Shown: piece by piece, positions 1 to 9,060 of the stretch
Layout of the letters: each line of letters begins with the position of its first letter
Position numbering within the stretch: the first letter of the stretch is position 1
IMG/VR virus record: IMGVR_UViG_3300013119_001059
Span: 1 to 30,180 of that record
DNA: 30,180 bases
From: a virus
Strand: one strand, 5' to 3'
Made by a program: the position numbers and the translations under genes
The notes under the pieces: generated by a model
The model's database searches: none
Told to the model about the DNA's origin: nothing
The model's input: the letters and a program-made list of their open reading frames with translations, nothing else

Positions 1-1865
1 GGGATGAGGATGTCCTGCGTGCGCACCTTCTGGAAGTAGCGCGCCTCGGGGTCGGCCAGGTACATACCATTGTTGGAGTTGGCTACGGCGTGCTTCTCGA
101 TGATCTGCACCGCCGGCGAACCGCCATCCACGCGGCCGAGGTCGGTCTGCCAGTAGTCATCTGACGGCGACTTGGACCTCGACACGCGGAGACCCACATG
201 TGTGCCAGCGTCATCCATGGCGATCTCTGACTGGGCGCCATTGGCAAGTGCGCTGCCGACTCCTGCGGGTGCTAGCAACACGCTGGTTTTGCCGCCGGTG
301 CTGGCGGGGATCACCCGCACGGTGTGGTCGTTGCCGTCGCTGTTGACGTCGAGGTGGTCGCCCGAACCGCCCACACCAGAACCGACGATCTTAGGTGTGG
401 TCAGCGAGGTGCTGAGCACCCCTGCCGGTGCGTTCACGGTTGTGGCGTACAGCGTTGCCCACCGCTCGCTGCTTGTGCCGATGTCCTGCGGCGTGCCGTC
501 GGTCAGCAGCGCGCCGGCGCTGTTGAGCTCAGAGATGTAGGCGGTGCCGAAGCGTGTAGCAGTCTTCCCCAGGTCGACGGCGACGGAGGCTGCCGACAGG
601 GTGTCGCCGATGACCAGGTCGTTGCCGTCGCCGCTGATCAGGTTCACGAACAGGGCGGTCCAGCGCGCACCAGTGCTTCCCAGCGAGCGCGTGTCGTCGC
701 CGTCGGGGACTACATCCCCCGTGAAGACACCATAGATGGTGAGGTCCTCTGCCAGCACATTCCAGCGCTCGGTGGCCGTACCCAGCGTGCGGGCGTTCAC
801 GTCGGGCGACAGATCTCCCCCGATGCCGTTGTCGCCGCCGCGGAAGATGCGGCTGTTGACCGCCGCCAGTAGGGCGGCCAGCTGCGCGGCCACGGTGCCC
901 TGTGCAAGGTCCGTCGGAGTCGGCGGGGCGCCGCCACCGGTGGTTGCCAGCGCGCCTGTCACCGCGTCCGAGCCGACGCGCTCGTCGCCTGCGACGGTGG
1001 TGTTGTCGGCCAGGTCCGTGACGATGGCCTCGAGGGCGGCTTTGACCTCGGCTGCCGCATCCCAGGTGCCGGCCGCACCGCCCGCCCATGTCGCCGTGGT
1101 GGAGTGGGTGACGTGCTCCGAGGCGTGCTTGTCGGCGGTGCCGGAGGTGTTGGACACGTGCTTGGAGTACAGATCCACCAGCGTCCGGATGGCATCGCGC
1201 GCGTCGCCGGTCTTGACCACCTTGGCGGCGTCGCCATCGCCGGTGATGTTGAGCCACCACTCCGTGCGGGTCAGGTCCACGGCGGAGATGTCCACGCCGT
1301 TCGTCAGGTGGTTCTCCAGCTTGATGTCGGCGATGAGGATCTTGCCGGTCTGGTGCGCCTCCTTGACGGGTGTGGACGCGATCAGCACCTCCTGGCCGAA
1401 GTCCACGAAGAAGCGGAAGCTCTCGTCCTCCTTGTGGTTCACGGTGAGGCTGTAGCCGTCGGTGCGCGGGTCCGACAGCGCCCGTGCATCCTGGATGTAT
1501 AGCGACATCCAGCGGTGATAGCCTGCCGACGGCGTCTTGTCGTTGCCAGCCGGGGTCCCGCCGGCTCCAATGCCGGTGAGCCCCTCGTAGGCGATGTCGA
1601 TGGTGAAGGACGACGTGGTCTTGACCCTCTTGCCGTTGGCGGTGTAGCCCCAGCCAGCGATGACCTGGACATCGGAGGAGGGGTCCCCGGACTGGCTGGC
1701 GGTCCAGCCGGAGATGATGCCCCCGCGCTCGAACGGGTCGGTCTCGTTGACAGCCAGCCCGTGGTCGATGGCGAAGTTCCACAGGGCGCGCTCCGCGTCT
1801 GCGAAGGCAGCGTCGAGCTCAGCCTCGGTGAGTACCTGAAGGTAGAAGAAGTTTTTCCTGTCCAT
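1..1865 (-). CDS. Tail fibre-like protein, 3' end outside window
   Basis: The frame starting MDRKNFFYLQ at 1865 stays open to the left edge, giving at least 621 residues without a stop. The start follows GCGAGGAG about seven bases upstream. The N-terminal third is beta-rich and ends near a DKHASEHVTH segment; an Ala-rich linker follows. Next come four spaced copies of a motif like LGTATERW, LGSTGARW, LGKTATRF and IGTSSERW, roughly at 790, 690, 575 and 480. Such repeats are common in receptor-binding fibres and their knob or stem regions. It is the last gene of the baseplate block, where fibres usually sit. An internal 417-residue frame at 529-1782 is an Arg/His/Gly-rich shadow. The fibre role is inferred from position and repeat style; the C-terminus cannot be seen. 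Confidence 0.75.
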   Translation of the reverse strand, partial: MDRKNFFYLQVLTEAELDAAFADAERALWNFAIDHGLAVNETDPFERGGIISGWTASQSGDPSSDVQVIAGWGYTANGKRVKTTSSFTIDIAYEGLTGIGAGGTPAGNDKTPSAGYHRWMSLYIQDARALSDPRTDGYSLTVNHKEDESFRFFVDFGQEVLIASTPVKEAHQTGKILIADIKLENHLTNGVDISAVDLTRTEWWLNITGDGDAAKVVKTGDARDAIRTLVDLYSKHVSNTSGTADKHASEHVTHSTTATWAGGAAGTWDAAAEVKAALEAIVTDLADNTTVAGDERVGSDAVTGALATTGGGAPPTPTDLAQGTVAAQLAALLAAVNSRIFRGGDNGIGGDLSPDVNARTLGTATERWNVLAEDLTIYGVFTGDVVPDGDDTRSLGSTGARWTALFVNLISGDGNDLVIGDTLSAASVAVDLGKTATRFGTAYISELNSAGALLTDGTPQDIGTSSERWATLYATTVNAPAGVLSTSLTTPKIVGSGVGGSGDHLDVNSDGNDHTVRVIPASTGGKTSVLLAPAGVGSALANGAQSEIAMDDAGTHVGLRVSRSKSPSDDYWQTDLGRVDGGSPAVQIIEKHAVANSNNGMYLADPEARYFQKVRTQDILI

Positions 1866-1895
1866 GCTGAACTCCTCGCTTACCGCGCGCAGCGG

Positions 1896-4316
1896 TTAGG
1901 GTACACCGGATCCACCGGTCCAAACAAGCCTGGCGTAGTGCGTGTGGCACGGCCGGAGCGCGTCCACGATTTCCTTGATGATCAGTTTCTGCGCAGCCGT
2001 CGGCTCCGATGCGGTGAGCACCACCTCGAAGGAGTAGCGCGCCCATCCCAGATCAGGGCCCAGGATGGTGGTCAGCCCGAGTTGGTGCACACCCAGCTTC
2101 CAGTGCGCGTCCGGCCGGTAGTACGGACGCACCGTCGTGGTGATGCTGAGAAAGTACTCGATGGCCTCCTCGATGTTGCTGGCGCAACCCTTGTTGCGAT
2201 AGATGCGCACCAGCAGCGGGATGATCGCACGCTTGCGCTCGGATGACAGGCCGTCGATGAACCGGAAGGGGTTACCCAGATGCTCTAGCAAGTGCGGTAG
2301 CACATGCTCCGGTGTGATGTCGGGATCGAGGATATTGCCGAAGCGGTCCACATCCTGCAGCAGCACCCGCGCCACGTCGTCGAGGCACTTGACCAGCTTC
2401 TCGGCATCCCGCGTGACGTCCTCGTCCTTGTTGAACTGCGGGATCATATCCCACAGACCAAAGTCGCGGCGTGCCAGTGGCCCGCCACTGGCTTCTGGTG
2501 TTGCCCCGGCACCGGCCTTCGTCCAGTACTGCGGCTGCCAGCCGAGGAAGGATGCGGTGCCGCTCACCACGTTGTAGGCGTCATCCGCGCGGTTTGCTGC
2601 ATACAGAGTGCAGTCGCGCCCCGGGGACAGGTCATCGATGAGAGTGAGGATGGCGATCTTGTCTGCCACCTCCCCTGTGCCAAGCGAGAACGTAGAAGGC
2701 GCTGCAGCTGCTTTGACGATGCCGTGCGTGCCGGGGTCCACCACGTTGGCCGCAGCAGGCGTGGGCTCCACTTTGAAGCCTGAGAGATACAGCTGAGGCG
2801 GGTCGTCTTGTGTCGGGTCGGGCGGCGACTCATTTACGATGGTCTCGGCCACCTTGACCTGCGTCGCTGACGTGCGCTCCGTGATGGTCTTCGGCCCGTT
2901 GTTGGGGGCCTTCAGCGCACCGTGCACGCCAATGAACATCCCATCCACTCCAGCTGGGATGTCCGCTGTGGGGCAGTTGATGATATTAGGTGCCACGAAG
3001 GTGTTCTGCCCTGACACATCCAGCACGTAGTACATCGAGCGCCGGTCGGTGCTGTCTGTCAGCATCTCCTCGTTGAACTTGACCTTGACCTTGCGGTAGT
3101 CCCAGCTCACCGCTGACACCAGCGCTGGTGCCAGCACATCCTTGATTGTGAACTGCCAAATTGTTGCGATGCTGCCGCCGCCATCCGTGCTGGCGGTGAT
3201 CTCGACGTACACCACCTCCTCCGAGATGAAGTCGGTGGTGTGCTCTAGCTTCAGGTGGTTCACGTCATCGACGGCCGACCCTGGGGACTGATCGAAGGTG
3301 TCGGTCACCGTCCAGCCGGCGGCGGTCTGCGCCAGCGCTTGATCGTACACCAGGGTCTTGACGGAGTTGGTGGTGACCCACACCTTCAAGTCCTTGCTCA
3401 GCCCGGTGCCAGCTGTACGCGTGTCGAAGATGGAGAAGAGGACGGGCTCATCAGCATCCACGCCGATGGAGTCGGACACCGGAATCCGGTTGGCCAGGTG
3501 CAGGTCGTTCGGCCCGGTCAGGTTCGAGACGTAGTCCAGCCAGACACCGCCCATGGTCATCTTGATCGGGTAGGTCTCGGTCGCGGTCGTGTCGAACGTC
3601 CAGGTGGTATCCAGCACACCCGGTGTGGCTTGCAGATCTTCAGCGTACACAGCCACTGTGACAGTGGTGCCGGCTGGCAGCAGGCAGTGCGGGTTGATCA
3701 CATACTTGAGCGAGGTCCCGTCTGGCTGGACCGTCTTGGTGACACCGAAGTCACCCACGGCCGCACCGTTCTGCCAGCAGATGACGTTCTGCACCTTCAG
3801 CACCACCGAGGACTCATTGATCGACGTGGGGTTGCCGCCGCTGGCCCCCAAGACCATGTTCTTGCCCAGCTTGGTCACGCCGAGTACAGCATGCTCCAAG
3901 CCGTTGATGGTCAGCTCGATGTTACTGTCCAGCGCCACGTCTGAGCTGCTAGGTGCTGGGGTGTTGTCCTTGAGTCCGGGCGCGCTGTACGCCGTGACGA
4001 AGGCGAAGGACTCGTACAGCATGTCGCTGCTGCCATCGTCGGCGATGACATGCACAGCGACACCGGAGCCTACTGAGAGTGCGCTACCCGGCTCAACGGT
4101 GTACTGGTGCCCGCCGGTGACCGGCGTGCGTGTCACCGTGTAGCCGTTCTGCGCGGCCTCGCTCTGCCAGACGAGGACCTCCTGCAGGTAGATCTCGACC
4201 GAGGTCGCGTCCAACCCGGTGCCCCCGTCCACCACCTCGAGGATGATGTCAGACGTCGTCAGGACGTCAAGGGCGCCGTGCGCCGGGGTGGTGTTCTGGA
4301 GAATCGGAGCAGCCAT
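1896..4316 (-). CDS. gpI-like baseplate protein with long Ig-like arm
   Basis: This is an 806-residue protein. About the last 190 residues, from RRDFGLWDMIPQF onward, look like the phage tail protein I family (P2 gpI, the tail domain also found in Afp/PVC injection systems): an acidic helical start, then HLLEHLGNPF, ERKRAIIPLLVRIYRNKG and a final RPCHTHYARL. The first about 600 residues are Thr/Val/Asp-rich beta sequence with several Ig-like units, for example around PAHGALDVLTTSDIILEV. P2 gpI is under 200 residues and stands alone, so this protein carries a large N-terminal extension. It shares one base (TAATG) with the gene upstream. The gpI domain would attach to the outer baseplate; the arm may contact fibres or the host surface, which is inference. 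Confidence 0.8.
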   Translation of the reverse strand: MAAPILQNTTPAHGALDVLTTSDIILEVVDGGTGLDATSVEIYLQEVLVWQSEAAQNGYTVTRTPVTGGHQYTVEPGSALSVGSGVAVHVIADDGSSDMLYESFAFVTAYSAPGLKDNTPAPSSSDVALDSNIELTINGLEHAVLGVTKLGKNMVLGASGGNPTSINESSVVLKVQNVICWQNGAAVGDFGVTKTVQPDGTSLKYVINPHCLLPAGTTVTVAVYAEDLQATPGVLDTTWTFDTTATETYPIKMTMGGVWLDYVSNLTGPNDLHLANRIPVSDSIGVDADEPVLFSIFDTRTAGTGLSKDLKVWVTTNSVKTLVYDQALAQTAAGWTVTDTFDQSPGSAVDDVNHLKLEHTTDFISEEVVYVEITASTDGGGSIATIWQFTIKDVLAPALVSAVSWDYRKVKVKFNEEMLTDSTDRRSMYYVLDVSGQNTFVAPNIINCPTADIPAGVDGMFIGVHGALKAPNNGPKTITERTSATQVKVAETIVNESPPDPTQDDPPQLYLSGFKVEPTPAAANVVDPGTHGIVKAAAAPSTFSLGTGEVADKIAILTLIDDLSPGRDCTLYAANRADDAYNVVSGTASFLGWQPQYWTKAGAGATPEASGGPLARRDFGLWDMIPQFNKDEDVTRDAEKLVKCLDDVARVLLQDVDRFGNILDPDITPEHVLPHLLEHLGNPFRFIDGLSSERKRAIIPLLVRIYRNKGCASNIEEAIEYFLSITTTVRPYYRPDAHWKLGVHQLGLTTILGPDLGWARYSFEVVLTASEPTAAQKLIIKEIVDALRPCHTHYARLVWTGGSGVP

Positions 4317-4999
4317 TACGGATTCCTCAGCACGAGCTCAAGCCGGTAAACCACCGTGCAGACTCCGGTGCACTTTCGCACGTCAACTGCCCAGTTGCTT
4401 GAGCCGATCCACGTGCTGTTGATGCACAGCGGCCCCCAGGTGTCATCGCTGCCGGGGGTCACTGCCAGCTGCTCATCGCCATCGATTAGAATCGAGAACT
4501 TCCACTCGGCGGCCTTGATCACAGCGGTGATGGGCCCTGCATCAGCCTGCACCGGGTAGCGCAGCAGCGCCATGGTGCTGCTCAACACGCTGTCGATGCG
4601 ATTCACGCAGTTGTTGAAGACGTAGGAAGCGCCTGAGATCTTGACAGGCATGCCGTCGTGTGCAGCAGTCAACGCCACGTTCGGCGACAGGATGGCGGAC
4701 AGGTCGTCGCCGGTGGCGGTCACGTCCCCACGTACAAGCTGCGCACCGCTGGAGATGTCCGTGTCGCTCTTGAGCGTCGGCTGCCGGATCTGGGCGTCGA
4801 GAAGCAACATCCGCGCGCTTGACAGGTCCAGGTCCTGCGACACCTGCACGCGGTCGCCGACCTCCAGGTTGTCTAACCGCGCCAGCTCGTCTCCTAGCAC
4901 AAAGACGTAGCTGCCTGCGCCCTGCACCGGGCCATACTCGGTGGGCAAGATGCGCCCCTGGCGGGTGCCGAGGGCAAGCTGGAATGGGCTTCGACTCAT
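4316..4999 (-). CDS. Unknown protein in baseplate/fibre block
   Basis: A 227-residue protein of unrecognised family. I take the ATG at 4999 (MSRSPFQLALGTRQG) because AGGTGAT lies just upstream and it follows the previous stop at 5008. A longer in-frame start at 5068 would add 23 residues overlapping the upstream gene and is Pro/Gly/His-rich like a shadow. The sequence is beta-rich, with a GDRVQVSQDLDL segment early and four cysteines in the second half, two of them near the C-terminus as KCTGVC. There are no membrane segments or signal peptide. It overlaps the gpI fusion by one base, so the two are probably translationally coupled and its product is probably virion-associated. Confidence 0.7.
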   Translation of the reverse strand: MSRSPFQLALGTRQGRILPTEYGPVQGAGSYVFVLGDELARLDNLEVGDRVQVSQDLDLSSARMLLLDAQIRQPTLKSDTDISSGAQLVRGDVTATGDDLSAILSPNVALTAAHDGMPVKISGASYVFNNCVNRIDSVLSSTMALLRYPVQADAGPITAVIKAAEWKFSILIDGDEQLAVTPGSDDTWGPLCINSTWIGSSNWAVDVRKCTGVCTVVYRLELVLRNP

Positions 5000-5007
5000 C
5001 GCATCAC

Positions 5008-5727
5008 CTACTTGGCGCGGGCCACCTCCAGCTGGTCGAAGAACATGCGGCAGTTGGCCTTGATGCACTGGAAGAAGACACCAGCGTACCCGCCCGCCAG
5101 CGGTGTTGTGGCTCCCGTATCGGCGCAGTTGATGCCCAGCGCGTCGTCGACGAAGTCAGTCATGCCTGAGATGGCTTCCCACGAGGGCGCGTCCACGTTG
5201 TCGGTGTCGAGGTCGTTGCTGAAGCACTTGAGCACCACGTCACCGTTGGGGTTCACGATCACGTCCAGCCGCAGGTGGTGCCACGTGTCAGCGTTGAAGG
5301 TCGCCGATGACCTGCGCAGGATGTACGCCGCAGTTGGGCTCAGCCCCGACAGGATGGAGCACTTCGCGAGAACGATCTCGTGCGGGTCGTTGTCGCTCAG
5401 GCCCAGGATGTAGGCGTAGTCCCCCTTGGTCGCTGCCTGCAGGCAGCCGAACAGCCCCCCCGAGAAGCCAGTGGCGTATGCCGACGTCGCCCTCTTCACA
5501 GCGCCTCGCACCGAGCAGCCGGTTGGGCCAGATGCGTCGTCCACCAGCGGCGCGAAGTTGAGCTTGTTGACGTACATGCCCACCGCGTCGGAGGTGGTCG
5601 TGACGGACTGGAAGCCGAGCAGGAACTGGTTGGTTCCGCTGTGCGCCGGTGGGGTGAAGCCGGCCGTGGCCGCTCGCTTGATAGCCGCCGCGTCCGCGCC
5701 GAAGAAAGTGTAATCTGACTCTGCCAT
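5008..5727 (-). CDS. Lectin-like (concanavalin/LamG-type) tail-associated protein
   Basis: A 239-residue protein starting MAESDYTFFGAD, with AGAGGAGCAGG ahead of the ATG. The middle reads ATFNADTWHHLRLDVIV followed by NPNGDVVLKCFSND. The W-H-H-L-R-L-D-V strand followed by a turn and a second strand is the usual signature of concanavalin A-like/LamG jelly rolls. It ends with GGYAGVFFQCIKANCRMFFD and a short strand, also typical of that fold. The gene sits in the distal tail block beside other surface proteins, so glycan or host-surface binding is a reasonable inference but is not shown. The protein is Cys-containing (about six) and has no signal peptide. The family call is by motif only. Confidence 0.65.
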   Translation of the reverse strand: MAESDYTFFGADAAAIKRAATAGFTPPAHSGTNQFLLGFQSVTTTSDAVGMYVNKLNFAPLVDDASGPTGCSVRGAVKRATSAYATGFSGGLFGCLQAATKGDYAYILGLSDNDPHEIVLAKCSILSGLSPTAAYILRRSSATFNADTWHHLRLDVIVNPNGDVVLKCFSNDLDTDNVDAPSWEAISGMTDFVDDALGINCADTGATTPLAGGYAGVFFQCIKANCRMFFDQLEVARAK

Positions 5728-5739
5728 TGCCTGCTCCTC

Positions 5740-7098
5740 TTAGAGGGTGTTGATCGTCCAGTCAGCTCCCTCGAATTCTTCCATGTTGGCCGGGTCGCCC
5801 TTGACCGTCACGACACTATCCGTCGCTCCGGAGATTTCTGCAACCGAGTCGATCTCGGTGACGCCCTTGCCCTCAGACCCCCCAACAGCCGTCAGGTCGA
5901 AGTAGACTACCGACCCGACCGCCGCGCCGGCGGCGATGGTGACGCGCCCCTTCCGGCTGCTGCGCGCGAAGCCATCGGTGAAGGTCACCTCCAGCACCTG
6001 CTGCACCGCTGGCGACGTGACCACCTCCACCCACAGCCGCGGGCTGTACTGGTTACGGCTGTAGCTTGGTGGTGACGGCGCCGCCCAGTCGAGGCCGAAC
6101 GTCCCGAACGTGACGTCGGTTCCCAGCCCAGCGCTTTCAAGCTGGTCCACGGTGCTGTCGGCGCTGTAGGCGAGGATGTTGTTCTCGTTGTCCTTCCACC
6201 CGCTCTCGAAGTCCTCGTAGTCCTTGGCGCCCACGTGGCTCGCCATCTCCAGCTGTGCTCCGGTGAAGCGCCACTCCTCTGCCACCCCATCCCAGTACTT
6301 GGCAGCGAAGCTGTGGTTGAGGTAGTCCAGCCGGTTGCCGGGCAGCATCCAGTTGGCCTCGAAGTTCTCAACGCTGGCGCTCTCGGACTGTAAGTCCGAC
6401 CAGTCGTCGAGGTGCGCCACGTGGCCATCGGGCCAGTCCACGGCGTTGGTGGTGCCTTGCACAGTGGTAGTCGCCAAGCCAAGAGCTGTGGCCACGTCGC
6501 CCGCGTTGACCTTGAGTGTGGCGCTGGCGCCGAAGGCGGTGCCGCGGATCACCAGCGCAGTGCTGCTTCTCTCGATGGCAGTAGCGCCGACCAGATCGCG
6601 CTTCAGGACACGCACCATCTCCTTGACGGTGGCTGCCCCGATGTTGACGAAGTCGGCTGTGGCCAGCGTGATGGTCTTGGTGGCGCCGCCGTCGACGCTG
6701 TACACCAGCGTCTGACCGTTGCTCAGCGCCCACGGGGCTGCATTGGTGCTGTTGACCTCGGGGGCAGTCTTGCCCATGCCGTACTGCTTGCCCTGCTCGT
6801 CGACGTCGTTGTCGAACAGGTCCGGGACGGACCAGCCGCTCTCGAAGTGCTCAGCGGTTAGAGCGGCAATGAGCGCCCACTCCAGCTGTGTGTCAGGATC
6901 TGTATAGCTGAAGATGCTCTCCTCGTTGGTGACAAGCCCGCCCTTGAGATCTGTCCACTGCTCCTCGAAGTCCTCAACCGTCTCGAAGTCGGTCCCGTCC
7001 ACCTCAGCCCAGTCCCGCCCTCCAGACACCTCTGCCAGCGTCCAGCTGGCTGCTGAACCCTTGGTGGTTCCTGCTGTCCCGAAGTCTTCGTTGGCCAT
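5740..7098 (-). CDS. Baseplate-region protein with FExxW repeats
   Basis: A 452-residue protein of unrecognised family. The ATG at 7098 (MANEDFGTAG) follows GCGAGAAG and the upstream stop at 7109; the in-frame ATG at 7131 overlaps the gpJ gene and is less likely. Four copies of an acidic-aromatic motif stand at residues about 43 (DFEEQW), 84 (HFESGW), 245 (NFEANW) and 296 (DFESGW), with a degenerate EFEGADW near the C-terminus. Between the second and third, residues about 126-215 form a beta-rich module that closely resembles one inside the tail sheath of this phage (VDGG, TIT, DFVNIGAAT, LGLAT). Residues 355-450 look like another beta domain. Position after gpJ suggests an outer baseplate protein. 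Confidence 0.7.
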   Translation of the reverse strand: MANEDFGTAGTTKGSAASWTLAEVSGGRDWAEVDGTDFETVEDFEEQWTDLKGGLVTNEESIFSYTDPDTQLEWALIAALTAEHFESGWSVPDLFDNDVDEQGKQYGMGKTAPEVNSTNAAPWALSNGQTLVYSVDGGATKTITLATADFVNIGAATVKEMVRVLKRDLVGATAIERSSTALVIRGTAFGASATLKVNAGDVATALGLATTTVQGTTNAVDWPDGHVAHLDDWSDLQSESASVENFEANWMLPGNRLDYLNHSFAAKYWDGVAEEWRFTGAQLEMASHVGAKDYEDFESGWKDNENNILAYSADSTVDQLESAGLGTDVTFGTFGLDWAAPSPPSYSRNQYSPRLWVEVVTSPAVQQVLEVTFTDGFARSSRKGRVTIAAGAAVGSVVYFDLTAVGGSEGKGVTEIDSVAEISGATDSVVTVKGDPANMEEFEGADWTINTL

Positions 7099-7108
7099 GG
7101 TCTTCTCG

Positions 7109-8647
7109 CTAGATGGTGGCCCCCGTGTCAACGTCGACGATGGACGTGGTGCCCAGCCGAGGGAACTGCTTGTTCTGCATCACCACGGACTGGCGCAGCG
7201 TGTTGAGCAACAACCCCGTTGTGCTCTCGCTGACCTTGCGCACGCCAGTGGTGTCGCGGATGACATTGAAGACGTCGCTCCAGACCACCTCAGCGACGAT
7301 GGTGCCAGCCGCGTTTTTCAGATTGGCACCGAAGTCGATGTCGGGGTTCGCCACACCCGCGCTGAGCTGCGCCGCGAAGAAGTCAGCCAGGTTGGTCCGG
7401 ATGGCGTTGCCGACCGTAGTCGAGTTGACGCCCTGCTCCAGGTACACGCGGGCGGCGATGTTGATGTCCTTGAAGACAGCAGCTCGCGCCTCCCAGGTGA
7501 ACGTGAGCATCGGTGGCTTGCTGGTGTTGATGTAGGTCTCGATGTTGGTCAGCAGCGTAGTGGACGGCGCCGCCGGCGCGATGCGCCCAGAGGCCAGCGT
7601 GGTGCCGCGAGCCACCACGTACATGATGCCGGAGTTCTCCGCGATGGAGCTGCCCTCGTTGCTGGTCAGCATCAGCGCCCGCGCCACGCCGCTGACGGAC
7701 TGCCCGGCGTCCTCGAAGTCTTGCTTGCTGACGGTGCGTGTCAGGGTGCGCAGCGAGGCTGGAAGCTGGGCGCGGACTTCCTCGATGCCCATCCTGTCGG
7801 TGCCGCCGGAGCAGGCTGCGGCGTTGGTCACCTCCAAATACACGTTGGCGTTGAGGTCGTCGACCAGGGTGACGTCCATGACGTTGATCATGTCCGCTTC
7901 GACGTTGCCTGCGACACCGCCTCCGGTCTTGTAGCTGACGCTGATCTCGCCTGAGGGAATCTCCCCGTTCACGCCATTGCCGAACTGGATGTAGCCGCGG
8001 TCCTCCTGGTCTACTGACACCACAAACACCTTCGAGGTGGAAGTGGACCCAAGGAAGGTGGTCTGCTCAGTGTACGGTGCACCGGCCACGGTCACGGTGG
8101 CGCTGCTGTCGAGGAACGGGGTGTAGTCCAGCGGCACGCGCTGGTTGGGAGTCCCATCCGCTTGGAACAGCTGTAGATGGGCTTCAGCCTGCTCCACCGC
8201 CACGTCCTTGGTGAGCTCTCCGATGGCGACGGTCTGTAACGCGGTGGTTCGGAAGTACACCGGGTCCTCTGGATCATCCGTTCGCACCACGGTGCCGACA
8301 GGGATGGGAATGGCGCGGGTGTGCGCTGATGCTAGCGAGAAGGTCACCGTGCCTGTGGCACTTGCAGCACCCTGGATGGTGTAGTTGAGCAGCCGCGCCA
8401 GCCGGATGGCTGAGATGCGCTGGGACATGGTCCCAAGAAAGCACTCCGCGGCTTGGTTGTCCTGATAGAAGCCGATCACGTCGCCGACGTGTGCCATCAT
8501 TTCCAGCAGGATGTTACCAAAGGTCGCCTCGTTGAAGTCCGTCCAGTTGCTGTACACACCCTGAATCAGGTCCTGCAACCGGAAGCGCAGGCTGGCGAAG
8601 TCGCGGTCGGTGTAGTCCAGATTCCGCTGCAGTGTTGACGTGGTCAT
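7109..8647 (-). CDS. Baseplate J-like wedge protein
   Basis: A 512-residue member of the baseplate J family (P2 gpJ, related to T4 gp6), a wedge component that helps form the ring around the hub. The N-terminus DYTDRDFASLRFRLQDL, then FGNILLEMMAHVGDVIGFY and SQRISAIRLARLLNY, is the classic start of this family. It is followed by IPIPVGTVV and, mid-protein, RGYIQFGNGVNGEIP and GNVEADMIN, also family hallmarks. The start at 8647 (MTTSTLQRNL) overlaps the gp25-like gene by four bases (ATGA), indicating coupled translation. A longer frame to 8764 adds a basic, low-quality N-terminus that shadows the upstream gene. Length is in the normal range for larger gpJ proteins. Confidence 0.93.
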   Translation of the reverse strand: MTTSTLQRNLDYTDRDFASLRFRLQDLIQGVYSNWTDFNEATFGNILLEMMAHVGDVIGFYQDNQAAECFLGTMSQRISAIRLARLLNYTIQGAASATGTVTFSLASAHTRAIPIPVGTVVRTDDPEDPVYFRTTALQTVAIGELTKDVAVEQAEAHLQLFQADGTPNQRVPLDYTPFLDSSATVTVAGAPYTEQTTFLGSTSTSKVFVVSVDQEDRGYIQFGNGVNGEIPSGEISVSYKTGGGVAGNVEADMINVMDVTLVDDLNANVYLEVTNAAACSGGTDRMGIEEVRAQLPASLRTLTRTVSKQDFEDAGQSVSGVARALMLTSNEGSSIAENSGIMYVVARGTTLASGRIAPAAPSTTLLTNIETYINTSKPPMLTFTWEARAAVFKDINIAARVYLEQGVNSTTVGNAIRTNLADFFAAQLSAGVANPDIDFGANLKNAAGTIVAEVVWSDVFNVIRDTTGVRKVSESTTGLLLNTLRQSVVMQNKQFPRLGTTSIVDVDTGATI

Positions 8648-9060
8648 ACCGTGACCTCCTGCGTGACCGGACCCACGATCACGTTGTTGTCGGCCTTGGC
8701 CTCGGTGACGATCTGCCAGCGGACCTTGACGCGAGCCCTGTTTTCGATCTTGCCCGCATCGCACTCGACGATCTCGATGCGCGGCTCATAGTCGGTCAGG
8801 GCCTCGAGCACCTCGCCAGCGATGGCTGCCACGAGTGCATCCGTCAGGTTGCGGTGCCGGTAGCGCTCCACATCCAAACCGAAGGACGGCTTCCATGGCA
8901 GCTCGCCCTTCTTGGTGTGCAAGATCTGCTCAACCGCTGCCTTGATCAACTCGGCACCCTGCGCCGCGAGGTAGTCGCCGGAGCCTCCGCGGCGCAGTGG
9001 CTGCGCGATGCACTTCCCCAGCTGTGCGTTCTTGTACGCCTCTGCTGTCGTGATGGACAT
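8644..9060 (-). CDS. gpW/gp25-like baseplate wedge protein
   Basis: A 138-residue protein with the gpW/gp25 family pattern: an upstream helix (AAQGAELIKAAVEQILHT), then KKGELPWKPSFGLDVERYRHRN, a helix (LTDALVAAIAGEVLEALTDYEPRI) and closing beta strands. The G-E-L-P-W-x-P-S-F-G stretch corresponds to the conserved GERxxxPxFG core. In T4 and P2 this protein links sheath initiation to the baseplate wedge. It stands immediately before gpJ, the canonical W-J order, and overlaps it by four bases. Its start shares one base with the preceding stop (TGATG). Confidence 0.9.
   Translation of the reverse strand: MSITTAEAYKNAQLGKCIAQPLRRGGSGDYLAAQGAELIKAAVEQILHTKKGELPWKPSFGLDVERYRHRNLTDALVAAIAGEVLEALTDYEPRIEIVECDAGKIENRARVKVRWQIVTEAKADNNVIVGPVTQEVTV

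Noticed and set aside
529-1782. A 417-codon minus-strand frame inside the fibre gene
   Set aside because: It is Arg/His-rich and lies in a different frame from the fibre protein, which stays open to the edge and has normal composition.
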